Shown in pieces: positions 16,201 through 28,200 of a stretch of 64,000 bases of DNA. The DNA is taken from assembly GCF_023515955.1 (NCBI RefSeq), contig NZ_CP097322.1, positions 6,000,501 to 6,064,500 on the forward strand, read 5' to 3'. The DNA comes from Streptomyces sp. RerS4. GTDB taxonomy: Bacteria > Actinomycetota > Actinomycetes > Streptomycetales > Streptomycetaceae. A model generated the notes under the pieces. It did not search any database. It saw only the letters and a program-made list of their open reading frames with translations, and was not told the origin of the DNA. A program made the position numbers and the translations under genes. Within the stretch, counting starts at the first letter, position 1; every line of letters begins with the position of its first letter.

Positions 16201-19200
16201 GGCACCGAGGCCGCGCCTCTGGCCGGCCACTGGCTGCTCGTCGTCCCCGCCGGGTACGCGGACGCGCCCTGGACCCTCGCCGCCCAGCGGGCCCTGACCG
16301 CGCGCGGGGTCACCGTCAGCAGCCTGACGGTCGACGCGACGGCCGACGACCGGGCCGCCCTCGCCGCCCGCATCGCCGAAACCCTCGCCTCGGCCGACGC
16401 GCCCGCAGGCGTGCCCGCCGGCGTGCTCTCGCTGCTCGCCTTCGACGAGCGGCCGCACCCCGAGGACCCGGCGCTGCCCGCCGGACTCGCCGCCACCCTC
16501 GCCCTCGTCCAGGCGCTGGGTGACGCGGACGTGGACGCCGCGCTCTGGGCCGCCACCCAGGGCGCCGTGTCCACCGGCCGCTCCGACCGGCTCACCGGTC
16601 TCGCCCAGGCGCCCGTCTGGGGCCTCGGCCGCACCGCCGCCCTCGAACTGCCCGGCCGCTGGGGCGGCCTCGTGGACCTGCCCCCGACCGCCGACGAGCG
16701 CGCCGCCGCCCGGCTCGCGGACGTCCTCGGCGGGCTCGCCGCCGAGGACCACCTCGCCGTACGCTCCACCGGCGTCTTCGTCCGCAGGCTGACCCGCGCC
16801 CCGCAGGAGCGAGCCGCCGCCGACGAGTGGACCACCTCCGGCACGGCCCTGATCACCGGCGCGACGGGCGCGCTCGGCCGGCACGTGGCCCGCTGGCTCG
16901 CCCGGACCGGCGCCGAGCACCTCCTGCTGGTGAGCAGGAGCGGCCCCGCCGCCGAAGGCGCCGACGAACTCGCCGCCGAGCTGCGCGAATCGGGCGTCCG
17001 GGTCACCCTCGCGGCCTGCGACGTGGCCGACCGTGACGCCGTGGCCCACCTCCTCGCCGCCGTCCCGGCCGAACTCCCGCTGACCACCGTCGTCCACGCC
17101 GCCGGCGTCCTGGACGACGGCGTCCTCGACGCGCAGACCGCGCGGCGCATGGCGGGCGTCCTGCGTCCCAAGGCCCACGCGGCGCACGTCCTGCACGAGT
17201 TGACGCGCGACCTGGATCTTTCCGCGTTCGTCCTGTTCTCCTCCCTCGCCGCCGCCTTCGGCGCCGCCGGGCAGGCCAACTACGCCGCCGCCAACGCCTC
17301 CCTGGACGCCCTCGCCGAGCAGCGGCGCGCCGACGGCCTGCCCGCCACCGTGATCTCCTGGGGTGCCTGGGCCGAGAGCGGCATGGCCACCGACGAACTC
17401 GTCGCCGAGCGCCTGCGCGCCGCCGGACTGCCGGGCCTCGCACCGGAACTGGCCCTGTCCGCCCTGCACACGGCGCTCACCCTGGACGAGACCGCGTCCG
17501 TCGTCGCCGACATCGACTGGGACCGCCTCGCGCCCGGCCTCACGGCCGTCCGCCCCTGCCCGCTGATCGCCGACCTCCCCGAGGCCGCGCACGCCCTCAC
17601 CACGGCCGGTACCACCGCCGCCGCCGGTACGGGCCCGACGGACAGCTTCGCGAGCGAGCTGGCCCAGGCGCCGGCGGCCGAACGCGACGCGCTCACCCTG
17701 GAGTTCGTCCGCACCCAGATCGCCGCCGTACTCGGCTACCCCGGCGCGGCCTCCGTGGACCCGGCCATCGCCTTCCGCGACCTCGGCTTCGACTCCCTGA
17801 CCGCGGTGGAGATCCGCAACCTCCTCACCTCCCGGACCGGGCTGCGCCTCCCGGCGACCCTGATCTTCGACTACCCCAACTCCCTCTCGCTGGCAGCCTT
17901 CCTGCAGGGCGAACTCCTCGGCGCACAGCCCGCCGAGGCGGCGGACGGTGGCTCGCGCATCGCCGCGGCCGCCGCCACCGACGACGACCCCATCGCGATC
18001 GTCGCGATGAGCTGCCGCTTCCCCGGTGGCGTACGCACCCCCGAACAGCTGTGGGAGCTGCTCGCCGACGGCCGCGACGCCATCTCCGGCTTCCCCGCCG
18101 ACCGCGGCTGGGACCTGGAGGGCCTGTACGACCCGGAGTCCGTCACCGAGAACACCACCTACGTCCGCGAAGGCGGCTTCCTCGCCGACGCCACCGCGTT
18201 CGACCCCGCCTTCTTCGGCATCTCGCCGCGCGAGGCCCTCGCCATGGACCCGCAGCAGCGACTGCTCCTGGAAACCTCGTGGGAGGCCTTCGAGCGGGCC
18301 GGCATCGACCCCGCCACCGTGCGCGGAGAGCGCATCGGCGTCTTCACCGGCACGAACGGGCAGGACTACCTCGACGTCATCCTCGCCGCCCCCGACGGCA
18401 GCGAGGGCTTCCTCGGCACCGGCAACGCGGCGAGCGTCGTCTCCGGCCGCGTCAGCTACGTCCTGGGCCTGGAGGGCCCGGCCGTCACCGTCGACACGGC
18501 CTGCTCGTCCTCGCTGGTCGCCCTGCACTGGGCGATCCAGGCCCTGCGGGCCGGCGAGTGCACCATGGCCCTCGCCGGCGGTGTGACCGTCATGTCCACG
18601 CCCGCCTCCTTCATCGACTTCAGCCGCCAGCGCGGCCTCGCCGCCGACGGCCGGATCAAGGCCTTCGCCGCCGGCGCGGACGGCACCGGCTGGGGCGAGG
18701 GCCTCGGCATGCTGCTCGTCGAGCGGCTCTCCGACGCCCGCCGCAACGGGCACCCCGTCCTCGCCCTGGTCCGCGGCTCGGCCGTGAACCAGGACGGCGC
18801 GAGCAACGGCCTGACGGCCCCCAACGGCCCCTCCCAGCAGCGCGTCATCCGCCAGGCCCTCGCCAGTGCGGGCCTGTCCGCCGCCGAGGTCGACGCGGTC
18901 GAGGCCCACGGTACGGGCACCCGGCTCGGCGACCCCATCGAGGCGCAGGCCCTGCTGGCGACGTACGGCCAGGGCCGCACGGACGGGCAGCCGCTGCTGC
19001 TCGGCTCGATCAAGTCGAACTTCGGCCACACCCAGGCCGCCGCCGGCGTCGCCGGTGTGATGAAGATGGTGCTGGCGATGCGGCACGGCGTGCTGCCGCG
19101 CACCCTGCACGTGGACGAGCCGTCGCCGCACGTCGACTGGACGGCCGGAGACATCGCCCTGCTGACCGAGCCGACCCAGTGGCCCGAGACCGGGCGCCCG

Positions 19201-22200
19201 CGCCGGGCCGGCGTGTCCTCGTTCGGCATCAGCGGCACCAACGCCCACACCATCATCGAGCAGGCCCCGGAGACGGTCCCGGCCGAGCCGGCGGCCACCG
19301 TACCGGCGGCCACGGTACCGGCGGACACCGCGCCGCTGCCGTGGCTGCTCTCCGCCAAGACCGCGGACGCGCTGCGCGACCAGGCACGTCACCTCCTCGC
19401 CCACGCCGAACGGCACCCCGACGCCCGCCCCGCCGACCTGGCGCTCTCCCTGGCCCTCGGCCGCTCCGCGTTCGAGCACCGCGCCGCCGTGGTGGCCGCG
19501 GACCGTACGGCGCTGCTCGGGGGGCTGGTGAAGCTGGCCGAGGGAGCGCCGGCCGCCGGGCTCGTGGAGGGCTCGCCGGTCGCGGGGAAGCTCGCGTTCC
19601 TGTTCACCGGCCAGGGAAGCCAGCGCACGGCGATGGGCCGCGAACTCTACGAGGCCCACCCGGCGTTCGCGGACGCGCTGGACGCGATCTGCGCCCACCT
19701 GGACGCGCTGCTCGAACTTCCGCTGAAGGACGTGTTGTTCGGCTCGGACGCCGAGCTCGTGGACCGTACGGAGTACACGCAGCCGGCGTTGTTCGCGATG
19801 GAGGTGGCGCTGTTTCGGCTGCTGGAATCGTGGGGTGTGGAGCCGGACTTCGTGTCCGGGCATTCGATCGGTGAGATCGCCGCCGCGCATGTGGCGGGGG
19901 TGTTCTCGCTGGAGGACGCGTGTGCCCTGGTCGCGGCTCGTGGCCGGTTGATGCAGGCGCTGCCGGGCGGCGGGGTGATGATCGCTGTTCAGGCGTCGGA
20001 GGAGGAGATCCTGCCGCTGCTGACGGATCGGGTGAGCGTCGCCGCCGTCAACGGTCCGCAGTCGGTGGTCATTGCCGGTGACGAGGACGCGGCGAGCGCC
20101 ATCGCCGAGTCGTTCCCCGACCGGAAGACCAAGCGTCTGACCGTCAGCCACGCCTTCCACTCGCCGCACATGGACGGCATGCTCGACGCCTTCCGCGAGG
20201 TCGCGGAGCAGCTCACGTACGCCGCTCCGCGCATCCCGATCGTGTCGAACCTGACCGGGGCCTTGGCTTCCGACGAGATGGCGACGGCCGACTTCTGGGT
20301 CCGCCACGTCCGCGAGGCCGTCCGCTTCCTCGACGGCGTACGCGCCCTGGAGGACGCGGGGGTCACCACGTACCTCGAACTGGGCCCCGACGGCGTGCTG
20401 TCCGCCCTCGCCCAGGACTGCGTCACCGAGGACGCCGTCTTCGTCCCCGTCCTCCGCAAGGGCCGCCCCGAGGCCGAGGCAGCCACCACCGCCCTCGCCC
20501 GAGCCCACGTCCACGGCATCGGCGTCGACTGGACGGCGTACTTCGCCGGCGCCGGCGCCCGGCGCGTCGACCTGCCCACCTACCCCTTCCAGCGGCAGCG
20601 CTACTGGCCCGCCGTCTCCCACCTCCAGCTCGGGGACGTCGAGGCGATCGGCCTCGACGACACGGCCCACCCGCTGCTCAGCGCAGGCGTCGCCCTGCCC
20701 GAGTCGGACGGCATGGTCTTCGCCGGCCGCCTCTCCCTGTCCACGCACGCCTGGCTGGCCGACCACGCCATCCTCGGCAGTGTCCTGCTGCCCGGCACGG
20801 CCTTCGTGGAACTCGCGACCCGCGCCGGCGACCAGCTCGGCTGCGACTACCTCGAAGAACTCACCCTCGAAGCCCCCCTGGTCCTGCCCGAGCGCGGCGG
20901 CGTCCGGCTGCGCGTGTGGGTCGGCGCCGCCGACGAGGCCGGCCGCCGCCCGTTCGCCCTGCACTCCCGGGCCGAGGGCCTGGCGGCCGAGGAGCCGTGG
21001 ACGCGGCACGCTGCCGGCGTCCTCGCCGAAGCCGGCCGCCCCGCCGCCGACTTCGACCTGACCGCCTGGCCCCCGGCCGGCGCCACCGAGGTACCGCTCG
21101 ACGGCCGTTACGAGGCGCTCGACGCCATCGGCTTCGCCTACGGCCCCACCTTCCGCGGCCTGCGGACGGCCTGGCAGCAGGGCGACGCCGTGTACGCCGA
21201 GGTCAGCCTGCCCGAGGGCACCGAAGACCAGGCGGGCCGCTTCGGCCTGCACCCCGCGCTCCTCGACGCGGCCCTGCACGCCATCGGCCTGGGCGGCATC
21301 GGAGCCGACGACGGCCGGGGCCGGCTGCCCTTCGCCTGGAGCGGGGTGTCGCTGTACGCGGGCGGCGCGAGCGCGCTGCGCGTCCGCCTCACCCCGGCCG
21401 GCGCCGAAGGGGTCCGGCTGGAGATCGCCGACGCCACCGGCGCCCCCGTCGCGGCCGTCGCCTCGCTCGGCCTGCGCCCGGTGAGCGCCGACCAACTGCG
21501 CACCGCACGCGCCACCTACCACGAGTCCGTGTTCCACCGGCAGTGGACCGAACTCACCGGCCTCACCGCCCCGGACGCCACGCGCTACGCCCTCCTCGGC
21601 CGCGCCGGAGCCGACGACCCGACGGACACCGACCGTTACGCGGACCGTTACGCCGATCTGGCGGCGCTGGCCGCCGCCGTCGACGCGGGGACGGTCGTAC
21701 CCGACGAGGTACTCGTCCACCTCGCCCCGACGCCCGCCCCCCTCTCCGCGCCCGCCGTGCACGAGGCCGCGCACGCCGCGCTCGCCCTCGCCCGGGCCTG
21801 GCTCGCCGACGAGCGGTTCGCCGCCGCCCGACTGGTGTTCGTCACCCGGGGCGCGGTGGCCGCGACCCCGGTCGAGGACGTGCGCGACCTCGCCGCCGCC
21901 ACCGTCTGGGGCCTGTTGGGATCCGCGCAGACGGAGAACCCCGGCCGGATCGCGCTCGTGGACGTCGACATCGACATCGACACCGACACCGACGGCGGTG
22001 ACGATGCCGCCCTGCGCGCCGCGCTCACCGCCGAGGAGGAACGCTTCGCCCTGCGGCGCGGCGCCGTCCTCGTCCCGCGCCTCGCCCGCGTCGAGACGGA
22101 AGCCGAGACGGAAGCCGCGACAGAAACCGAAACGGAAGTCGGGACCGAGGACGAGGCGCGCCCCGGCCGGGACGGCCGCGCCCCGGCCTTCGGGCCCGAC

Positions 22201-25200
22201 GGAACGGTGCTGATCACCGGCGCCACCGGCGCCCTCGGCGGGCTCATCGCCCGCCACCTGGTCACCGCCCACGGGGTGCGCCGTCTGCTCCTCGTCGGCC
22301 GGCGCGGCGCCGAGGCGCCCGGCACGGCCGAACTGACCGCCGACCTCGCCGCGTCGGGGGCCACGGCCGCCTGGGCGGCCTGTGACGTGGCCGACCGGGA
22401 CGCCCTCGCCGCACTGCTCGCGCGGGTTCCCGCCGAGCACCCGCTGACGGCCGTCGTCCACACCGCCGGTGTCCTCGACGACGGCATCATCTCCTCCCTG
22501 ACGCCCGAGCGGCTGTCGGCGGTGCTGCGCCCCAAGGTGGACGCCGCCTGGAACCTGCACGAGCTGACGAAGAGTCACCCGCTGTCCGCCTTCGTGCTCT
22601 TCTCCTCCACCTCCGGCCTTTTCGGCGGCCCCGGCCAGGCCAATTACGCCGCCGCCAACACCTTCCTGGACGCCCTCGCCCAACACCGCCGGGCCCAGGG
22701 CCTGCCGGCCTCCGCGCTGGCCTGGGGCCTGTGGTCGGTGGCGGACGGCATGGCCGGCGCCCTGGACGCCGCCGACGTCAACCGCATGCGCCGGGCCGGA
22801 CTGCCCCCGCTGACGGCCGCCGACGGCCTGGAGCTGTTCGACACCGCCGTCTCCCTCGACGACGCGGCCGTGGCCCTCATGCGCGTGGACGGCGAGGCCC
22901 TGCGCCCCCAGGCCGCCGCGGGCACCATCGCCCCGCTGCTGCGCGGCCTCGTACGCGGCGTCGCCCGCCGCTCCGTCGACGCGGCGGCCGTCGCCGCCGG
23001 TGACGGGTCGGGCCCCCGGGCCCGCCTGGCGGGGCTGTCCGCGCCCGAACAGGACCGGGCGCTGCTGGACCTGGTCCGTACGCAGGTCGCGGCCGTACTC
23101 GGACACGCAGGCCCCGCCGCCGTCGAGTCCGGGCGGGCCTTCAAGGAGCTGGGCTTCGACTCGCTCACCGCGGTCGAACTCCGCAACCGACTGAACGCCG
23201 CCACCGCCCTGCGCCTGCCCGCCACCCTGATCTTCGACTACCCGGACCCGACCGTCCTCGCCCGCCACCTGCGCACCGAACTGTTCGGCGACACCGACGC
23301 GGAGATGCGCACGGACCGGAACGCCGCCGCCGGTTCGGCCGCGCCCACGACGGCCGTGGCCGACGACGAACCCATCGCCATCGTCGCGATGAGCTGCCGC
23401 TACCCCGGCGACGTCCGCACCCCCGAGGACCTCTGGCGGCTCCTCACCGCCGGCGAGGACGGCATCACCCGCCTCCCGGAGAACCGCGGCTGGGACACCG
23501 CCGCCCTGTACCACCCCGACCCGGAGCACCCGGGCACCTCGTACGCCCGCGAGGGCGGCTTCCTGCACGACGCCGCCGAGTTCGACGCCTCGTTCTTCGG
23601 GATCTCCCCGCGCGAGGCCCTCGCCATGGACCCGCAGCAGCGGCTGCTGCTGGAGACCACCTGGGAGGTCTTCGAACGGGCCGGCATCGCCCCTTCCTCG
23701 GTGCGCGGCACCCGTACGGGCGTCTTCGCGGGCGTCATGTACCACGACTACGGCGCACGCCTGCACGCCGTGCCCGACGGTGTCGAGGGCTACCTCGGCA
23801 CGGGCAGTTCCAGCAGCATCGTCTCCGGCCGCGTCGCCTACACGTTCGGTCTGGAGGGCCCGGCGGTCACCGTCGACACGGCCTGCTCCTCCTCGCTGGT
23901 GGCCCTGCACCTCGCGGCGCAGGCCCTGCGCGCCGGCGAGTGCTCCCTCGCCCTGGCGGGCGGGGTGACCGTGATGTTCACGCCCGGCACGTTCATCGAG
24001 TTCAGCCGCCAGCGCGGGCTGGCCGCCGACGGCCGCTGCAAGTCCTTCGCGGCCGCCGCCGACGGCACCGGCTGGGGAGAGGGCGCGGGCATGCTCCTGC
24101 TGGAGCGGCTCTCCGACGCCCGCCGCAACGGCCACCAGGTGTTGGCGATCGTCCGCGGCTCCGCCGTCAACCAGGACGGCGCCTCGAACGGCCTGACCGC
24201 CCCCAACGGCCCGTCCCAGCAGCGCGTCATCCGTCAGGCCCTCGCCAACGCCCGCCTCACCGGCGCGGACGTCGACGTGGTCGAGGCCCACGGCACGGGC
24301 ACCACCCTCGGCGACCCCATCGAGGCGCAGGCCCTGCTGGCCACCTACGGCCGCGACCACGGCGACGACCGGCCGTTGCTGCTCGGCTCCGTGAAGTCCA
24401 ACCTCGGCCACACCCAGGCCGCGGCCGGTGTCGCCGGCATCATCAAGATGGTCATGGCGATGCGCCACGGCATCGTGCCCAAGACCCTCCACGTCGACGA
24501 GCCCACCCCGCACGTCGACTGGACGGCGGGCGCCGTGTCCCTGCTCACCGAGCAGGTGGAGTGGCCCGAGACGGGCCGCCCGCGCCGCGCGGGCGTCTCC
24601 TCCTTCGGCATCAGCGGGACGAACGCCCACGCCGTCATCGAGCAGGCCCCGGACGCGGCCTCCGAGCCCCGGCCGGCCAGGGACACCGAGCCGGAACCCC
24701 GTACGCCGTACGTCCCCGTGGTCCTGTCGGCCCGCGGCGAGGACGCGCTGCGCGCCCAGGCCCGCCTGCTCCACACCCGCGTCCACACCGACCCCGCCCT
24801 GCGCACCGCCGATCTCGCCTTCTCGCTGGCGACCACCCGCTCCGCCCTGGAGCAGCGCGCCGCGCTGGTGGCCGGGGATCGCGACGCGTTGCTCCGCGGC
24901 CTGGACGCACTGGCCCGCGGCGAGGACGCGGCCACCCTGGTACGGGGGACCGCACGCGAGCACCAGGTGGCGTTCCTGTTCACCGGGCAGGGCAGCCAGC
25001 GCCTCGGCATGGGACGCGAACTCCACGACGCCCACCCCGTGTTCGCGCGGGCCCTGGACGAGGTCTGCGGCGAACTGGACCGGCACCTCGAACTGCCCCT
25101 GAAGGGAATCCTGTTCGGATCCGACGCCGCCCTGCTGGACCGTACCGAGTACACGCAGCCCGCCCTCTTCGCGATCGAGGTGGCCCTGTTCCGGCTGCTG

Positions 25201-28200
25201 GAGAGCTGGGGTCTGCGGCCCGACGTCCTGGCCGGACACTCCATCGGCGAGATCGCCGCCGCCCACGTGGCCGGCGTCCTCACCCTCCAGGACGCCGCCG
25301 AACTCGTCGCCGCACGCGGCCGGTTGATGCAGGCCCTGCCCACCGGCGGAGTGATGATCGCCGTACAGGCGACGGAGGACGAGGTCTCGGCGCTGCTCAC
25401 CGAGCGGGTGGGCATCGCCGCCGTCAACGGCCCCCGGTCCGTGGTCGTCGCCGGCGACGAGGACGCGGCGCTCGCGATCGCCGCGCACTTCGAGGAGCGC
25501 GGCGCCAAGACCAAGCGACTGACCGTCAGCCACGCCTTCCACTCCCCGCACATGGACGGCATGCTCGCCGACTTCCGCAAGGTCGCCGAGGGTCTGGTCT
25601 ACGAGAGCCCCCGCATCCCGATCGTGTCCTGCCTGACCGGCGCGCTCGTCACCGACGAGATGACCTCCGCCGACTTCTGGGTCCGCCACGTCCGCGAGGC
25701 CGTCCGCTTCCTCGACGGCGTCCGCGCCCTGGACGCGACCGGGGTGAGCGCCTACGTCGAACTCGGCCCCGACGCCACCCTGTCCGCGCTCGTCCAGGAC
25801 TGCCTGCCCGACGGCGCCGAAGCCGCCGAGCCGGCGCTCCGCCTGCCCCTGCTCCGCAAGGACCGCCCCGAGACCGAGGCGCTCACCGCCGCCCTCACCC
25901 GGGCCCACGTCCACGGCGTCACGCCCGACTGGCCGGCGTACTTCTCCGCCACCGGCGCCCGCCGCGTCGACCTGCCCACCTACGCCTTCCAGCGCAAGCG
26001 CTACTGGCTCGACGTCGGTCTCTCCGTCGAGGACGTGCTCGCGGCCGGTCTGGATGCCGCCGACCACCCGCTGTTCGGCGCCACCGTCCAACTGCCCGCC
26101 TCCGACGGGCTGGTCCTCACCGGACGCCTCGCCCTGTCCACCCACCCGTGGCTGGCCGACCACACGGTCATGGACACCGTCCTGCTGCCCGGTACCGCCT
26201 TCGTGGAACTCGCCCTGCGGGCCGGCGCCGAGGTCGGCTGCGACACCGTCGAGGAGTTGGCCATCGAGGCCGCCCTCACCCTCCCCGAACAGGGAGCCGT
26301 CCAGCTCCGGTTGGCCGTCGACGCGGCCGACGAGACCGGCCGGCGCACCCTGACCCTGCACTCACGTCCGGCCGACGCCCCGGCCGAGGAGCCGTGGACC
26401 CGGCACGCCACGGGCGTCCTCGCCCCCGCCGGGCCCGCGCGCGCCTTCGACCTGGCCGCGTGGCCGCCGGCCGACGCCGAACCCGTGCCCGTCGACGGCT
26501 TCTACCCGGCCGCGGCCGCCGCCGGCCTCGCCTACGGGCCGGCCTTCCAGGGCCTGCGCGCCGCCTGGCGGCGCGACGGCGAAGTCTTCGCCGAGGTCGC
26601 GCTGGACGAGGCGTACGAGACCGACGCCGCCGCCTACGGCGTCCACCCCGCGCTCCTCGACGCCGCCCTCCAGGCCATCGGCCTCGCGGCCGACGCGTCC
26701 GAGCCCGCCGAGGGCGCGCGGCTGCCCTTCGCCTGGACCGGCGTGCGCCTCCACGCGGCCGGCGCCGCGGACCTGCGGGTCCGCATCACCACCGGCCCGT
26801 CCGGCGGCGTCGCCCTGGACGTCGCCGACTCCACCGGCGCTCCCGTCGCCTCGGTGGACTCCCTGGTCCTGCGCCCGGTGTCCGCCGTGCGGCTCGGCGG
26901 CGAGCGGACCGCGCACCACGAGTCCCTGTTCGGCGTCGAGTGGGCGAAGCTGCCCCTGGTCGCCGGCCCCGTCCCCGCCGACGAGCGGTGGGTCGTCCTC
27001 GGGGAGGACCAGACGGACTTCCGCGTCGGCGGCGCCCCGCTGGAGGTCCACGCCCACCTCACCGCGCTGCGCGGGGACCTCGCCGCCGGCGCCCCGGCGC
27101 CGGACGTGGTGATCGTGCCGCTGTCCGGCACGGCCTCCGCCGGTGGCCGGGCCACCGCCGCCCGCACCGCCGCCCACCAGGCGCTCGCCCTGGTCAAGGA
27201 GTGGCTGGCCGAGGAACGCCTCGATGCCGCCCGGCTGGTCCTGCTCACCCGGGGCACGATGGCCGCCGTACCCGGCGAGCACGTCACCGACCTGGCCCAC
27301 GCCCCGGTGTGGGGCCTGGTGCGGTCGGCGCAGTCGGAGAACCCCGGCCGGTTCGTCCTCGTCGACACCGACGGCTCCGACGCCTCCCTCGGCGTCCTGC
27401 CCGCCGCCCTGGCGGGCGACGAACCGCAGCTGGCCCTGCGGGCGGGCGAGGCGTACGCCTTCCGGCTGCGCCGCATCGCCCGCGCCGAGGCCGAGGCCGA
27501 GGCCGGGGCCGCAGCCGCGTCCGACCCCGAGGCCGGTCACCCGGCGATCGACACCACCGGCACCGTCCTCGTCACCGGCGCGAGCGGCACCCTCGGCGGT
27601 CTCTTCGCCCGCCACCTCGCCGACGCCCACGGCGTACGGAACCTGCTGCTCCTCAGCCGCAGCGGCGACGCGGCGCCCGGCGCGGCCGAGCTGACCCGCG
27701 CGTTGAACGAGCGGGGCGCGGACGTCACCTGGGCGGCCTGCGACGCCGCCGACCGCGACGCCCTGGCCGCCGTACTGGCCGCCGTACCCGCCGACCGGCC
27801 GCTGACCGCGGTCGTCCACGCGGCCGGCGTCCTCGACGACGGCATCATCGACTCCCTCACCCCCGAACGCCTCGACACCGTCCTGCGGCCCAAGGTCGAC
27901 GCGGCCTGGAACCTGCACGAGCTGACCGAGGGCCGTCGCCTCTCCGCCTTCGTGCTCTTCTCCTCCGTCGCCGGCTGCTTCGGCGCCGCCGGCCAGGCCA
28001 ACTACGCCGCCGCGAACGCCTTCCTGGACGCCCTCGCCCTGCACCGCGCCGCCCGTGGCCTCGCGGCGAGCTCCCTCGCCTGGGGCCTGTGGGCGGCCAC
28101 CGACGGCATGGCGGGCGCCCTGGACGAGGCCGACCTGACCCGGATGGCCCGCGCCGGAGTCGGCGCGCTCGCCCCCGACGAGGGGCTGGCCCTGTTCGAC

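Larger units (their letters stand above)
17978..23290 (+). other. Module 3b: KS, malonyl AT, DH, KR, ACP
   Basis: KS about 17978-19270 (Cys 18502-18504), AT about 19590-20610, DH about 20665-21520 (HAILGSVLLP near 20764, YGPTF, DAALH near 21264), KR about 21530-22970 (LDD, FSS, GQANY), ACP about 23070-23290 (Ser 23161-23163). All catalytic residues are present and an E-alkene is predicted. The KS loop GTNGQDY fits a hydroxyl-type donor (3a). Simple in-frame repeats cluster in the structural half of this KR. Confidence 0.93.

Noticed and set aside
15160..26361. Very long minus-strand open frame opposite PKS-3
   Set aside because: It runs antisense to three intact PKS modules, has no recognisable domain, and consists of Gly, Arg, Val, Asp and Ala-rich text expected from the complement of GC-biased codons.
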